Positions 8,956 to 18,839 of a DNA stretch of 64,000 bases are shown in pieces (the first letter of the stretch is position 1; every line of letters begins with the position of its first letter). The notes under the pieces were generated by a model. That model was not told the DNA's origin, made no database searches, and worked only from the letters and a program-made list of their open reading frames with translations. The DNA lies in contig PNMM01000001.1 in NCBI GenBank assembly GCA_013823625.1, positions 930,001 through 994,000 on the forward strand, read 5' to 3'. The position numbers and the translations under genes are program-made. This DNA comes from Microbacterium sp. GTDB lineage: Bacteria > Actinomycetota > Actinomycetes > Actinomycetales > Microbacteriaceae.

Positions 8956-9546
8956 ATGCCTCGGTCGACACCCGTATTCCTTCCTGACCATCGCCTCTCC
9001 GCGAGCGAATTGCAGTGCGCCGCACTCGACGGTGAGCTCGTCAGCCTCGGCGAGGGTTTCGTCTCGGTCGATGCGCCCCACACCGCATTCATTCGGGCGG
9101 CCTCACTCTCGCCCGTGGTGCTCGACTCGCGCGTGATTGTCTCTGACCGGAGCGCGGCATGGGTGTGGGGCTGGGGCGCGATGCCGCCCACGGTCTCGAC
9201 CTGCGTGTCCATCGCGGCGCGCATCCCATCACCCGACCGCCGCCGGCTTCGCGCCCGTGAGGTCGTCATCGCCGATGACGAGCGGGTCGTGCTGGGCGAC
9301 ATAACTGTTACGTCGCCCGAACGCACTCTCGTCGATCTCGCCCGTCATGACGGGGGGCGAGATCTCCACGACCTCCTGGCGCGGGGGTTACGCGAGAGCC
9401 GTATCGACCCCGACCACCTTTTCGGGGCGTTATCGGGCCGCACCAACCTGTCGTTCGTGCGAAGCGCCCGACGACGCCTCATTTCCGCGATGGCCGAGGC
9501 CGGTCGCGACTCAGAGGCGACCGAAGCGGGTCAGACTTCGCCTTAG
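8956..9546 (+). CDS. AbiEi-like antitoxin-family protein, no toxin partner visible
   Basis: 196 residues. The signature VTSPERTLVDLARH in the middle of the protein is the kind of motif found in AbiEi/DUF4095-like proteins (DNA-binding antitoxins of type IV toxin-antitoxin systems) and relatives. The usual N-terminal winged helix is not obvious: residues 8-30 only loosely resemble one. No AbiEii nucleotidyltransferase gene lies beside it. The start is uncertain, because an in-frame GTG at 8929 would add nine residues and neither start has a good ribosome site. Its stop interlocks with the convergent rel stop (TTAG). Confidence 0.6.
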   Translation: MPRSTPVFLPDHRLSASELQCAALDGELVSLGEGFVSVDAPHTAFIRAASLSPVVLDSRVIVSDRSAAWVWGWGAMPPTVSTCVSIAARIPSPDRRRLRAREVVIADDERVVLGDITVTSPERTLVDLARHDGGRDLHDLLARGLRESRIDPDHLFGALSGRTNLSFVRSARRRLISAMAEAGRDSEATEAGQTSP

Positions 9547-11798
9547 CCGTTGCTCACCCGGTACACGTCATACACCGCATCGATGCGCCGAACGGCATTG
9601 AGCACGCGGTCGAGGTGAGTGACGTCACCCATCTCAAACACAAACCGACTCAGCGCGAGACGATCTTTCGAGGTGCTCACACTCGCCGACAGAATGTTGA
9701 CGTGGTGCTCAGAGAGTACGCGGGTCACGTCGCTCAACAGTCCGCTGCGATCGAGAGCTTCGACCTGAATCTGCACGAGGAAGACGCTCTTGGCGGTGGG
9801 GGCCCACTCGACCTCGATCATGCGATCGGGCTCGGTCAGCAACGACGACACGTTGCTGCAGTCTCCCCGGTGCACGCTCACGCCTTGGCCGCGCGTGACG
9901 AATCCCACGATGGCGTCGCCCGGTACGGGCGTGCAGCACTTAGCGAGCTTGACCAAGATGTCAGGCGCGCCCCGCACCAATACACCCGAATCGCTCGTGC
10001 GCACCGGAGTGCGCCCTCGAGTCGGAACACTGAATGGCTCGTCGTCACTCTCGGCCTCAACGTGCAAAGCGGCGAGAATCTTCTCGATGACCGACTGCGT
10101 TGACACGTGCCCTTCGCCAACGGCGGCATAGAGCGACTCGACGGTCTCATAGCGAAGTTGCGAGGCGACGTGAGCCACCGAGTCTTGCGTCATGAGCCTC
10201 TGCAAGGGCAGGTTCTGCTTGCGCATCGCCCGGGCAATGGCGTCTTTGCCCTGCTCGACCGCTTCGTCACGGCGCTCTTTCGTGAACCACTGACGAATCT
10301 TTGAGCGCGCTCGGGTGCTCGTCGTGAAGTTCAGCCAGTCTTGGCTGGGCCCAGCATCCGGATTCTTCGACGTGAAGACCTCGACCGAGTCGCCACTATT
10401 GAGCACCGTCTCGAGCGGCACCAGGCGCCCATTGACCTTGGCGCCCATCGTGCGGTGCCCCACCTCGGTGTGCACGGCATAGGCGAAGTCGACCGGGGTC
10501 GCGCCAGCAGGGAGGCCGATGACTTTGCCCTGCGGGGTAAAGACGTACACCTCTTTGGCGCCGATCTCGTACCGCAAGTTGTCGAGAAACTCGGTGGGGT
10601 CGCTGGTCTCGGCCTGCCAGTCAGAAATGTGTGCGAGCCAGGCCATATCGGTGTCTGACCGCTCGGGAACGGCGTCGCCACGGCCAGAACTGGCCATGCG
10701 TTCTTTGTACTTCCAGTGCGCGGCGACACCGAACTCCGCACGCTGATGCATCTCATGGGTGCGAATCTGCAACTCGACCGGGCGACCACCGGGCCCAAAG
10801 ACGGTCGTGTGCAGCGACTGGTACAGGTTGAACTTGGGCGTCGCGATGTAGTCCTTGAAGCGACCGGGCATGGGGTTCCACCGCGCGTGTACGGCGCCCA
10901 GAACGGCATAGCAGTCGCGAATCGAGTTGACGAGAATGCGCACGCCCGTGAGGTCGTAGATCTCGTCGAAGTCGCGACCGCGGTGAACCATCTTTTGGTA
11001 GATCGAGTAGTACTGCTTTGGCCGACCCTTGACGTCTGCCTTGATCTTGGCCACACGCAGGTCATCTTTGACAGCGTCGATCACCTGCTGAACAAATGCC
11101 TCACGCTCGGGGGTGCGGTTGCGCACCAGGCTCTCGATCTCGACATAAATCTTGGGCTGCAGCACCGCGAACGAGAGGTCTTCCAGCTCCCATTTGATGG
11201 TCTGGATGCCCAAGCGGTGTGCGAGCGGAGCGTAGATGTCGAGCGTCTCTTGGGCCTTGCGTTGTGCCGACGAGCTCTCGACGAACCCCCAGGTGCGGGC
11301 GTTGTGGAGCCGATCGGCGAGCTTGACGATCAACACGCGGATGTCTTTCGACATCGCAACGATCATCTTTCGCACGGTGTCGGACTGCGCGCTGTCGCCG
11401 TACTTGAGCTTGTCGAGCTTGGTCACGCCGTCAACGAGCATGGCGATCTCGTCGCCGAAGTCACGCCTCAGCTCGTCCAGGCTGTATTCGGTGTCTTCAA
11501 CGGTGTCGTGCAGCAGCGCGGCGGCGAGGGTCTTGGCGCCGATACCGAGGTCAGCAAGAATCTGCGCGACCGCAAGCGGGTGCGTGATGTAGGGCTCGCC
11601 ACTCTTGCGCGTCTGGCCCTCATGAGCGCGTTCAGCGACCTGGTAGGCCCGCTCGATCAGCGCGACATCTGCTTTGGGATGCTGCGCCCGCACCGTCTTG
11701 ATGAGCGCCTCGAGCGCTCCCCCGGTTTGCGACCGCGAGAAGATTCTCGGCAACAGCGCGCGCAGAGAAGCGCTGCTCTGCTGCGTGGTGTCGGTCAT
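9543..11798 (-). CDS. rel: Bifunctional (p)ppGpp synthetase/hydrolase (Rel)
   Basis: Makes and degrades the stringent-response alarmone (p)ppGpp. 751 residues with the full long-RSH order: HD hydrolase domain (HDTVED, 97-102), synthetase domain (about 245-370, including GRFKDYIA and NLYQSLHTTV), TGS domain (VYVFTPQGKV region), a Cys-containing conserved region (LAKCCTPVPGD) and a C-terminal ACT domain. The intact HD motif argues for hydrolase as well as synthetase activity. It has its own promoter after secF and a strong GGAGGG ribosome site. Confidence 0.97.
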   Translation of the reverse strand: MTDTTQQSSASLRALLPRIFSRSQTGGALEALIKTVRAQHPKADVALIERAYQVAERAHEGQTRKSGEPYITHPLAVAQILADLGIGAKTLAAALLHDTVEDTEYSLDELRRDFGDEIAMLVDGVTKLDKLKYGDSAQSDTVRKMIVAMSKDIRVLIVKLADRLHNARTWGFVESSSAQRKAQETLDIYAPLAHRLGIQTIKWELEDLSFAVLQPKIYVEIESLVRNRTPEREAFVQQVIDAVKDDLRVAKIKADVKGRPKQYYSIYQKMVHRGRDFDEIYDLTGVRILVNSIRDCYAVLGAVHARWNPMPGRFKDYIATPKFNLYQSLHTTVFGPGGRPVELQIRTHEMHQRAEFGVAAHWKYKERMASSGRGDAVPERSDTDMAWLAHISDWQAETSDPTEFLDNLRYEIGAKEVYVFTPQGKVIGLPAGATPVDFAYAVHTEVGHRTMGAKVNGRLVPLETVLNSGDSVEVFTSKNPDAGPSQDWLNFTTSTRARSKIRQWFTKERRDEAVEQGKDAIARAMRKQNLPLQRLMTQDSVAHVASQLRYETVESLYAAVGEGHVSTQSVIEKILAALHVEAESDDEPFSVPTRGRTPVRTSDSGVLVRGAPDILVKLAKCCTPVPGDAIVGFVTRGQGVSVHRGDCSNVSSLLTEPDRMIEVEWAPTAKSVFLVQIQVEALDRSGLLSDVTRVLSEHHVNILSASVSTSKDRLALSRFVFEMGDVTHLDRVLNAVRRIDAVYDVYRVSNG

Positions 11799-11817
11799 CG
11801 GTGCGCCCTCCGATGCG

Positions 11818-11823
11818 AGTCTA
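11818..11823 (-). promoter_or_regulatory. rel: Predicted rel -10 box (TAGACT)
   Basis: TAGACT on the minus strand 20 bases before the rel ATG, in the 75-base gap after secF. The leader would be short, just long enough to hold the GGAGGG ribosome site at 11806-11811. Confidence 0.5.
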
Positions 11824-11873
11824 CGGCGTGACGATGAACGTCATCCGACAGCGGCAGGCGTAACTCGTCAGAC

Positions 11874-12884
11874 TCAGCGCACCGCGCCCGACTCCGTGCG
11901 TGCCACGCGCTGACGCGAACCCTGCTTCTTGAGCTCGGGCTCGTTCTCGCGCAAGTGCACGTAGAGCGGCGCCGCCAAGAAGATCGACGAGTAGGTTGCG
12001 ACGACGGTGCCCACCGCAAGGGCCAGGGCAATATCGCGCAACGTGCCAGCGCCGAGCAAGATCGATCCGACAAAGAGGATCGACGCCGTCGGCAGCACCG
12101 CGACGATCGACGTGTTGATCGACCGCACGAGGGTCTGGTTCACGGCGAGGTTGACCGACTGCGCGAAGGTGCGGCGTGACTCCACACCGTCTTCGCTCGT
12201 GTTCTCGCGAACCTTGTCGAAAACAACGACGGTGTCATAGAGCGAGTAGCCAAGAATCGTCAAGAAGCCAATGACAGCAGCCGGGGTGATCTCGAGCCCG
12301 AACACACCGTAGATGCCCGCGGTAATGATCAAGTCGTGAACGAGCGCGATGATCGCGGCGAGCGACATCTTCCAGGTGCGGAAGTAAAGCGCCAGCACGA
12401 TGCTGGCAAGCGTCAAGAACACCGCGAGTGCGATGATCGCCTGACGCGTGATGTCGGCGCCCCACGTTGCTCCGATGAACGACGAACTGACGTCAGACTT
12501 CGCAACGCCATAGGCCTCGGCGAGAACCGCACGAACCTCTTCGGTTTCGGTCGGGGTGAGCTGCTCGGTCTGCACGCGGATCGCGTCTCCGCCGACGATC
12601 GACACACGCGGGTTGGCACCCGGGACCACCGACGAAACCGCTTCGTCGGCGATCGCGGTCGCCGCGGCCGTGCCCTGTTCGACGACAGAGGTACCCTCGA
12701 CCCGAAACTCAGAACCGCCGCGGAACTCGATGCCAAAAACGAACCCACCGCGCAACGCCGTGAAGCCAACGGCGAGCACGACCATCACGATGGCAATGAG
12801 GTACCACGTATTGCGACGACCAACGAAGTCGAACGAGCGCGCCCCCGTGTAGAGGTCGTTGCCGAACTGCGTGAGCTTGCTCAT
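11874..12884 (-). CDS. secF: Protein translocase subunit SecF
   Basis: Membrane partner of SecD that uses the proton-motive force to help SecYEG export. 336 residues. There is one N-terminal membrane segment (about 24-43), an extracytoplasmic domain (about 45-140) beginning with GIEFRGGSEFRVEG, and five C-terminal membrane segments including LTILGYSLYDTVVVFDKVREN, the SecF family signature. The ATG overlaps the secD stop as ATGA, so the pair is translationally coupled. Confidence 0.97.
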   Translation of the reverse strand: MSKLTQFGNDLYTGARSFDFVGRRNTWYLIAIVMVVLAVGFTALRGGFVFGIEFRGGSEFRVEGTSVVEQGTAAATAIADEAVSSVVPGANPRVSIVGGDAIRVQTEQLTPTETEEVRAVLAEAYGVAKSDVSSSFIGATWGADITRQAIIALAVFLTLASIVLALYFRTWKMSLAAIIALVHDLIITAGIYGVFGLEITPAAVIGFLTILGYSLYDTVVVFDKVRENTSEDGVESRRTFAQSVNLAVNQTLVRSINTSIVAVLPTASILFVGSILLGAGTLRDIALALAVGTVVATYSSIFLAAPLYVHLRENEPELKKQGSRQRVARTESGAVR

Positions 12885-14626
12885 CGCGCATCCTTCCCTT
12901 CGCCGCTGAGTTGCGCGGCCTTGCGCTCGGCAATCGTCTGACGACGCTGTGCCTCTTTGCTACTACTCGCGACCTTGGTGGTCGTGACGCCCACCGGGGT
13001 GCGGAACTGTGCGCGGCCGCGGTAGACGGCGCCGAGCGCCATCGGGTCGAGGCCGCTCAACGGGTGTCCGCTGCCGAAGAAGCGAGTGCGCGCGAGCAAT
13101 TGCATCATCGGGTGGGTGAAGAGAGCGACCACGATGAGGTCGACGATCGTCGTGATGCCGAGAGTGAAGGCAAAGCCGCGCACGTTTCCGACGGCGAGAA
13201 CGAACAGCACGACCGCGGCGAGGAAGTTGATGACGTCACTGATCAGGATGGTGCGCCAAGCGCGCTTCCAGCCCGACTCCACGGCACCGTCGACGCTGCG
13301 GCCGTCACGCAGTTCGTCACGAATGCGCTCGAAGTAGACGATGAACGAGTCGGCGATCACGCCAATCGAGATCACGAGACCCGCGACGCCGGCGAGAGAA
13401 AGGCGGAAGCCTTGCTGGTTCGAGAGATACGTGATGATCAAGTAGGTGATGACGCCGGCCACGACAAGCGAGGCCAACACGACGCCGCCGAGAGCTCGGT
13501 ACTGCAAGAACGCATAGATGCCGACGAGGATCAGTCCGATGATTCCCGCGATGATGCCGCTCTGAAGTTGGGCAACGCCGAGGGTCGCGCTGATGTTTTC
13601 ACTCGACTGAATCTCGAAACCGATCGGCAGCGCACCAAACTTGAGCTGGTCAGCGAGCGTAAGGGCGCTTTCTTCGGTGAAGTTTCCACTGATCTGCGGT
13701 CGACCATCGGTGATCGCGGCATTCGTGCGGGGAGCGCTAATGACGCTGCCATCAAGCACGATCGCAAACTGGTTGCGCACATCGGTGAAGGTGATCAGTC
13801 GCTCTGTCACGGTGCGGAACTCAGTGGTGCCGTCGCCATCAAATTCAATGAAGACACCCCACTCGTTCGTCGTGACGCCGGTCGGCGACGTAATGAGTCC
13901 GGCACGAGCATCGGCGATGCGCTCACCGGCGACCTCGACCGGGCCAAGGATGTACTTGATTGAGCCGTCTTGTTCGCACGTGATGAGAGGCTCGTCGGTC
14001 GGAGCGACGTTAGCGCCGACCGCATTGACCGTGGCGCAATCGAACGTGTCGAACTGCTCTTGCAGTTCGGGGGTGACCCACGCCAGGTCGCTCGCGTCGG
14101 TCGGGCTCGCGCTCGGAGTTGGCTCAGTAGTCGCGTCGGGCGCTGCACTGGCGTCGGGCGCTGCACTGGCAGAAGCCGAAGGATCAGTGCCGGGGTCGAC
14201 TGTTCCTTCTTGATCGATGGCGTCAGTCGACGGCACATCAGCCACAAGAACCGGCCGGAACTCCAGCTTGGCCGAGCTCGAGATGCGCTCGCGCGTCGCG
14301 TCGTCAGGCTCACCCGGAATCGACACGACAATGTTTTGGTTGCCCTGAGTGTTGATTTCCGCTTCGCTCACACCACTCGCGTCGACGCGCTGACGGATGA
14401 TCGCCACCGCGCGTTCGAGCTGCTCGGGCGTCACCGTCTCGCCGCTGGCCAATTGCGGGCTCAGCGTGATCTGAGTGCCGCCCTCAAGGTCGAGCGCGAG
14501 CTTCGGAGTCCATTGACCGTTGTTGAAGAGCACGCTCGCCCCATTCGCCGCAATCAGGGCGATGATGATGACGAGCAGCCAGACGAGGGAACGAATGGCT
14601 TTGCGCTCAGTGGTGCTTCTGGCCAC
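12881..14626 (-). CDS. secD: Protein translocase subunit SecD
   Basis: 581 residues. The first membrane segment (about 12-32) is followed by the family motif LDLEGGTQITL, the large extracytoplasmic P1 domain and a cluster of C-terminal membrane segments beginning GIIAGIIGLILVGIYAFL. Between about residues 140 and 180 there is an insert of low complexity rich in Ser, Ala, Pro, Asp and Thr, probably an exposed flexible loop. The C-terminal tail is basic. It starts with GTG and is coupled to secF. A GC-rich hairpin lies between yajC and secD. Confidence 0.97.
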   Translation of the reverse strand: MARSTTERKAIRSLVWLLVIIIALIAANGASVLFNNGQWTPKLALDLEGGTQITLSPQLASGETVTPEQLERAVAIIRQRVDASGVSEAEINTQGNQNIVVSIPGEPDDATRERISSSAKLEFRPVLVADVPSTDAIDQEGTVDPGTDPSASASAAPDASAAPDATTEPTPSASPTDASDLAWVTPELQEQFDTFDCATVNAVGANVAPTDEPLITCEQDGSIKYILGPVEVAGERIADARAGLITSPTGVTTNEWGVFIEFDGDGTTEFRTVTERLITFTDVRNQFAIVLDGSVISAPRTNAAITDGRPQISGNFTEESALTLADQLKFGALPIGFEIQSSENISATLGVAQLQSGIIAGIIGLILVGIYAFLQYRALGGVVLASLVVAGVITYLIITYLSNQQGFRLSLAGVAGLVISIGVIADSFIVYFERIRDELRDGRSVDGAVESGWKRAWRTILISDVINFLAAVVLFVLAVGNVRGFAFTLGITTIVDLIVVALFTHPMMQLLARTRFFGSGHPLSGLDPMALGAVYRGRAQFRTPVGVTTTKVASSSKEAQRRQTIAERKAAQLSGEGKDAR

Positions 14627-14655
14627 CAGAGTTACTCATTTCTGCGAGGGGAGGC

Positions 14656-14680
14656 GGGCGCGCCACAGACCGGCGCGCCC
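14656..14680 (-). other. Intercistronic hairpin between yajC and secD
   Basis: A perfect 9-bp inverted repeat GGGCGCGCC / GGCGCGCCC with a 7-nt loop, 30 bases before secD. No U-tract follows on either strand. It may trim or pause the transcript rather than end it. Confidence 0.5.
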
Positions 14681-14699
14681 CGCGAGGTGAGCGAGGGGT

Positions 14700-15065
14700 C
14701 TAGCTCTCGGTCTTTTTGGTGCGCTTGGGCTTCTCAGCCGGTGCGTCGAGGCTGGATTCGTTGAGGCTCGGCTCTGCCGCTGCCTCTTCGTCGTCGACGA
14801 TGGGCTCGTCTTCGATGACGCGCGCCAGGGTCTGTCGGTGCACCCGCACGGTGCTGCCGGGGCTCGTCTCGATGACGGCCACGTTCGCTTCGTCATCGAT
14901 GCTGACAAGGGTGCCGAACAAGCCGAAGTTCGTCATGACCTCAGCGCCGGGAACCATCTTGAGCTGAAGGGCCTCGAGGTCTTGCTTGCGCTTGCGCGAG
15001 TTGCGGAACATGAAAAAGATGAGCAGGGCGAGAACGCCCAGCATGACAAGAGTCAACGGATCCAT
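14700..15065 (-). CDS. yajC: Preprotein translocase accessory subunit YajC
   Basis: 121 residues: one N-terminal membrane helix (about 4-20, LTLVMLGVLALLIFFMF), the YajC core (KMVPGAEVMTNFGLFGTLVS, with the usual GxxxxTxxGxxGxV pattern), and an acidic then Lys-rich C-terminal tail. It associates with SecDF. Its own -10 box overlaps the end of ruvB, so secretion genes may be transcribed apart from the ruv genes. Confidence 0.92.
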   Translation of the reverse strand: MDPLTLVMLGVLALLIFFMFRNSRKRKQDLEALQLKMVPGAEVMTNFGLFGTLVSIDDEANVAVIETSPGSTVRVHRQTLARVIEDEPIVDDEEAAAEPSLNESSLDAPAEKPKRTKKTES

Positions 15066-15099
15066 GAGTCGCAGTGCCTTTCAGAGACGGGATCGGCGT

Positions 15100-15117
15100 G
15101 GCGCTGGCAACAGCGCC
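15100..15117 (-). other. Hairpin in the yajC 5' leader
   Basis: GGCGCTG / CAGCGCC, 7 bp with a 4-nt loop, in the middle of the roughly 83-base leader between the predicted RNA start (near 15148) and yajC. Confidence 0.4.
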
Positions 15118-15154
15118 GGTCGGCGAGCGGATGCTCTGCCGAGGGCCAGCGATA

Positions 15155-15160
15155 ACTATA
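15155..15160 (-). promoter_or_regulatory. yajC: Predicted -10 box (TATAGT) of yajC-secDF
   Basis: TATAGT on the minus strand, overlapping the ruvB stop codon. It is one of the closest matches to the TATAAT consensus in the window. Confidence 0.5.
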
Positions 15161-16172
15161 GGTCATCGACCTCGGTGGCCCGTGGCGCGTGCCCGAGGTG
15201 AGCCCACGCACGAGCTGTTGCCACCCGACCGCGCGGGGTGCGCGAGAGCAATCCGGTGCGCACGAGAAATGGCTCGACGACCGCTTCGATGGTCTCGGCC
15301 TCTTCGCCCACCGATACGGCGAGGGTCGAGAGCCCGACGGGTCCGCCGTCGAATCGCTCAACGATCGCCTGCAAGACGGCGCGGTCAAGGCGGTCGAGCC
15401 CTTGCTCGTCAACGTCATACAGTTCGAGCGCGGCGCGCACGGCTGCGCGGTCGGCGGCTCCCCCGCGCACGAGCGCGAAGTCGCGCACACGCCGCAGCAA
15501 GCGGTTGGCGATGCGGGGTGTGCCGCGCGAGCGGCGCGCGATCTCGGCGAGGGCATCCTCGTCAATCGCCAGCGACAAGAGGCGGGCCGCTCGCTCGAGC
15601 ACCTGGTGCAGTTCCTCGGGTTCGTAGAACTCGAGGTGTGCAGTGAAGCCAAAGCGGTCGCGCAAAGGGTTGGGCAATAGGCCTGATCGGGTTGTCGCAC
15701 CCACGAGCGTGAACGGTGCGAGTTCAAGCGGGATGCTCGTGGCACCGGCGCCCTTGCCGACCATGATGTCGACGCGAAAGTCTTCCATCGCCAGGTAGAG
15801 CATTTCTTCGGCCGAGCGAGCCATGCGGTGGATCTCGTCGATGAACAGCACTTCACCGGGAACCAACGATGACAAGACCGCCGCGAGGTCACCCGCGTGC
15901 TGAATAGCCGGGCCACTGGTCATCCGCAAAGGCCGTTGGCCTTCGTACGCGACGATCATCGCGAGCGTCGTCTTGCCGAGACCGGGAGGGCCTGCGAGCA
16001 AGATGTGGTCAGGCGTGCGGTTCTGCAGACCGGCTGCTTCGAGGAGCAACTGCAACTGCCGACGCACTTTGTGCTGGCCGACGAATTCGTCAAGGCTCTG
16101 CGGGCGCAAGGCACCTTCAAAGGCCAGTTCGGCCGCCGATTCGGGCTCGGCGCGCAGCACGTCGTCGCTCAC
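15156..16172 (-). CDS. ruvB: Holliday junction branch-migration ATPase RuvB
   Basis: AAA+ motor that drives branch migration with RuvA. 338 residues. Walker A GPPGLGKT (61-68), Walker B LFIDEIH (109-115) and the RuvB sensor region [19 protein letters not shown] are intact, followed by the winged-helix C-terminus ([13 protein letters not shown]). The start overlaps the ruvA stop by 4 bases. It is the third gene of ruvC-ruvA-ruvB. Confidence 0.98.
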   Translation of the reverse strand: MSDDVLRAEPESAAELAFEGALRPQSLDEFVGQHKVRRQLQLLLEAAGLQNRTPDHILLAGPPGLGKTTLAMIVAYEGQRPLRMTSGPAIQHAGDLAAVLSSLVPGEVLFIDEIHRMARSAEEMLYLAMEDFRVDIMVGKGAGATSIPLELAPFTLVGATTRSGLLPNPLRDRFGFTAHLEFYEPEELHQVLERAARLLSLAIDEDALAEIARRSRGTPRIANRLLRRVRDFALVRGGAADRAAVRAALELYDVDEQGLDRLDRAVLQAIVERFDGGPVGLSTLAVSVGEEAETIEAVVEPFLVRTGLLSRTPRGRVATARAWAHLGHAPRATEVDDL

Positions 16173-16813
16173 GAGCGCGACCCATCCGCGGAGTCTGCAG
16201 CAGAACGGGCGCGCGCGGGGCCCAGTTGGGCGAGTGCACGGCGCAAGAGAACCGACAGCGCGGTTGTCGAGGCATCGGGGTCAGCATCCACAACCTGTGC
16301 CGCAACGTCGAGGGCGGTGCGCTCAGGCCAGCCAAGACCCGTGAGGGCGGCGACAAGCGAGGTCGTGACGACGGCCGGTGCGCGTGAGGCGTCAGCCGCA
16401 GCGCTGCCCGCCGGAGCGACGAGTTTGCCGGCAAGAGTTACCACGATGAGCTTCGCGGTTTTGGGTCCGATGCCGCTCACGGCGCGAAACGGCGCATCGT
16501 CGTCGTCTGCGATCGCTCGCGCAATGGCGTCAGGGGTCATCGCGCCGAGCACGCCCAACGCCGACTTCGGGCCGACTCCCGAGACCGTGCGCAGCAACTC
16601 GAACAATCCGAGCTCAACCTCGTCGGCGAAGCCGAACAGGCTCATGTCGTCTTCACGAACGACAAGCGCCGTGTGCACCCGCACGGTGTCGCCCGTGCGC
16701 AGGTCTCGAGCGTGACGTTCGGTAACCGCGACCGCGTAGCCGACCCCGGAGACGTCGATCACCGCGCGCGTGCCGGTGAGGGCAACAAGGGTTCCGCGCA
16801 GGCTAGCGATCAC
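16169..16813 (-). CDS. ruvA: Holliday junction DNA-binding subunit RuvA
   Basis: Tetrameric junction-binding partner of RuvB. 214 residues: OB-fold (1-63), two helix-hairpin-helix motifs ([18 protein letters not shown] and [17 protein letters not shown]) and the C-terminal RuvB-contacting domain after an Ala-rich linker. It overlaps both ruvC and ruvB by 4 bases. Confidence 0.97.
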   Translation of the reverse strand: MIASLRGTLVALTGTRAVIDVSGVGYAVAVTERHARDLRTGDTVRVHTALVVREDDMSLFGFADEVELGLFELLRTVSGVGPKSALGVLGAMTPDAIARAIADDDDAPFRAVSGIGPKTAKLIVVTLAGKLVAPAGSAAADASRAPAVVTTSLVAALTGLGWPERTALDVAAQVVDADPDASTTALSVLLRRALAQLGPARARSAADSADGSRS

Positions 16814-17400
16814 CCGTCGAGCCTACGGGCGCGCGTCGCCTTCTCGGCCGTGCGCCACGCCTGCTGCGCGGGCGTGAGGTGCGGAGAACTCGCGGCCGAC
16901 TCCCCCGCAACTCGTGCGGCTGGGCTCGAGGCGCCGCGCCACCCGTGGCATATGGCAAGAGCGAGCGCATCGGCTGCGTCGGCGGGCTTCGGCGGGGCAT
17001 CCAATCGCAGGATGCGCTGCACCATCGCCGTCACTTGCTTCTTGTCGGCGGCACCGTGCCCCGTGACCGCGGCCTTCACTTCGGTGGGCGTGTGCAACGT
17101 CACGGGCAAACCGCGTAGCGCGGCGGCGTAGAGCACCACTCCGCTGGCTTGAGCTGTGCCCATAACGGTGCGCACGTTGTGTTGAGCGAAAACGCGCTCG
17201 AGAGCGACCGCGTCGGGGCGGTGCTCGTCGAGCAGAGTCGCGAGGCCATCACCAATAGCCAACAGCCGCGATTCGAGAGCCTGGTCAGGGGGCGTCTGAA
17301 TCACGGTGACGGCGACGAGCGTGGCACGACGGTTCGGCTCGATGTCGACGATGCCCACTCCGCAGCGAGTGAGGCCGGGGTCGACACCGAGCACTCGCAC
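16810..17400 (-). CDS. ruvC: Crossover junction endodeoxyribonuclease RuvC
   Basis: Cuts Holliday junctions symmetrically. 196 residues. Active-site acids are visible in [10 protein letters not shown] (Asp7), ALERVF (Glu near 68) and [12 protein letters not shown] near residue 140. The last 50 or so residues are an Ala/Arg-rich extension beyond the catalytic core, common in actinobacterial RuvC. It starts 6 bases after the YebC gene ends. Confidence 0.97.
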   Translation of the reverse strand: MRVLGVDPGLTRCGVGIVDIEPNRRATLVAVTVIQTPPDQALESRLLAIGDGLATLLDEHRPDAVALERVFAQHNVRTVMGTAQASGVVLYAAALRGLPVTLHTPTEVKAAVTGHGAADKKQVTAMVQRILRLDAPPKPADAADALALAICHGWRGASSPAARVAGESAASSPHLTPAQQAWRTAEKATRARRLDG

Positions 17401-17406
17401 GATCGA

Positions 17407-18168
17407 CTACTCGTCGTTGTCGAGCTCGGCGCGCACCTCGGCGCTCAGCGAGACATTGGTGAAGACGTTCTGCACGTCGTCGAGGTCGTCCATGGCGTCG
17501 ACCAGCTTGAAGAGCTTGCGAGCGGTCTCGGCGTCAGCCTCGATCTGCAGGTTGGCGACGAACTCGGCCTCGGCCGCGTCGTACTCGATGCCAGCCTCAG
17601 TGAGCGCCGTGCGCGCAGCAACGAGGTGTGATGGGTCGGTGATGACCTCAAAGCCGCCGCCCTGGTCGATGACCTCTTCGGCCCCGGCCTCGAGCACCGC
17701 CATGAGGATGTCGTCTTCGGTCACACCGTCGGTCTTGGTGATCGAGATCACGCCCTTGCGGCTGAAGTTGTAGGCAACGCTGCCGGGGTCGGCCATCGTG
17801 CCGCCATTGCGCGACATGGCCGTGCGCACCTCAGCGGCCGCGCGGTTCTTGTTGTCGGTCAAGCACTCGATGAGCAGCGCGAGACCGCCCGGGCCGTAGC
17901 CCTCGTACATGATCGTTTGGTAGTCGATCGACTCACCCGTGAGCCCTGCGCCGCGCTTGATCGCGCGATCGATGTTGTCGTTGGGAACCGAGGTCTTCTT
18001 GGCCTTCTGCACCGCGTCGACGAGCGTCGGGTTGCCGCTCATGTCGGCACCACCGATCTTGGCGGCGACCTCGATGTTCTTGATGAGCTTGGCGAACGAC
18101 TTGGCACGGCGACTGTCGATGATCGCCTTCTTGTGCTTCGTCGTCGCCCACTTGGAATGGCCGGACAT
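17407..18168 (-). CDS. yebC: YebC/PmpR family translation or transcription factor
   Basis: 253 residues from the ATG at 18168, which gives the canonical [15 protein letters not shown] start and has AAGGAG 5 bases upstream. A longer upstream frame is not needed. Members of this family have been described as transcriptional regulators and, more recently, as ribosome-associated factors that relieve stalling. The family motifs [18 protein letters not shown] and [10 protein letters not shown]-like [12 protein letters not shown] are present. It is placed directly before ruvCAB. Confidence 0.95.
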   Translation of the reverse strand: MSGHSKWATTKHKKAIIDSRRAKSFAKLIKNIEVAAKIGGADMSGNPTLVDAVQKAKKTSVPNDNIDRAIKRGAGLTGESIDYQTIMYEGYGPGGLALLIECLTDNKNRAAAEVRTAMSRNGGTMADPGSVAYNFSRKGVISITKTDGVTEDDILMAVLEAGAEEVIDQGGGFEVITDPSHLVAARTALTEAGIEYDAAEAEFVANLQIEADAETARKLFKLVDAMDDLDDVQNVFTNVSLSAEVRAELDNDE

Positions 18169-18199
18169 GGGGCTCCTTGCGAGACAGACGGACCGTGTC

Positions 18200-18205
18200 A
18201 GTTTA
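18200..18205 (-). promoter_or_regulatory. Predicted -10 box (TAAACT) of yebC-ruvCAB
   Basis: TAAACT on the minus strand, overlapping the stop codon of the gene at 18203-18814 and about 32 bases before the yebC ATG. The inferred RNA start is near 18193. Confidence 0.45.
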
Positions 18206-18814
18206 GGGCAGGGCGTCGAGGCGGATTCCGGCGCGCCGTAGCTCGATGGCCGCGAGCGCCCGCAATGCCTTCGGATCGTGTGACCGCCAGGCTGCGGCCG
18301 GATCAGGATGCACGGCAACGAGTTGCGCGAGCGGCGCACGCGCCACGGCCCGAGCGGCGAGCGTGTCGGCGGTCATGCCGCCCGCGAGCATCCGTCGCAG
18401 TGCACTCGACCGACGCGCGAACCGCACTCGCGGGAGCACCCAGAGCAAGGTGAGCAGCAACAACGGGATGAGCGCCACCGTGAGGCCTGTGCTGATCGCC
18501 ACGAACTCGACGAACTGCTGCTGGCCGCGCCCCGCCTCGGCGACCGACGCGCCGGCACTCGCTGCCGCGTCGAACGGGCCGCGAATGCCGTCACCGATGA
18601 GTGGCACGTCACCGAGGGCATCGGCGGCACCGCTCAAGCCCTCTTGAAAGTCGAGCCCCGCAGCCTCGAGGTCGCGCCCGAAGCTACCGAGAGTTCGAAT
18701 GGCCGCTGTCACCGCGCTGGCGATCGCGATGACGATGATGACGGCGACCACCCCCACGGAGTCAGCGACGATCTGCCGAGTGCGAGCAGCCGGATAGTCG
18801 GAGTAGAGGCTCAT
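18203..18814 (-). CDS. Two-helix membrane protein, unknown function
   Basis: 203 residues. A membrane helix at about 18-40 ([20 protein letters not shown]) and a second at about 108-130 ([19 protein letters not shown]) enclose an extracytoplasmic stretch of about 65 residues rich in Gly, Ala and Asp. The cytoplasmic C-terminus (130-203) is Arg/Ala-rich. It has GGAGGC before the ATG and lies 25 bases after pdxT, probably in the same transcript. I do not recognise a family. Confidence 0.7.
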   Translation of the reverse strand: MSLYSDYPAARTRQIVADSVGVVAVIIVIAIASAVTAAIRTLGSFGRDLEAAGLDFQEGLSGAADALGDVPLIGDGIRGPFDAAASAGASVAEAGRGQQQFVEFVAISTGLTVALIPLLLLTLLWVLPRVRFARRSSALRRMLAGGMTADTLAARAVARAPLAQLVAVHPDPAAAWRSHDPKALRALAAIELRRAGIRLDALP

Positions 18815-18839
18815 GCCTCCATGCTCTCAGCAGTTGCGA

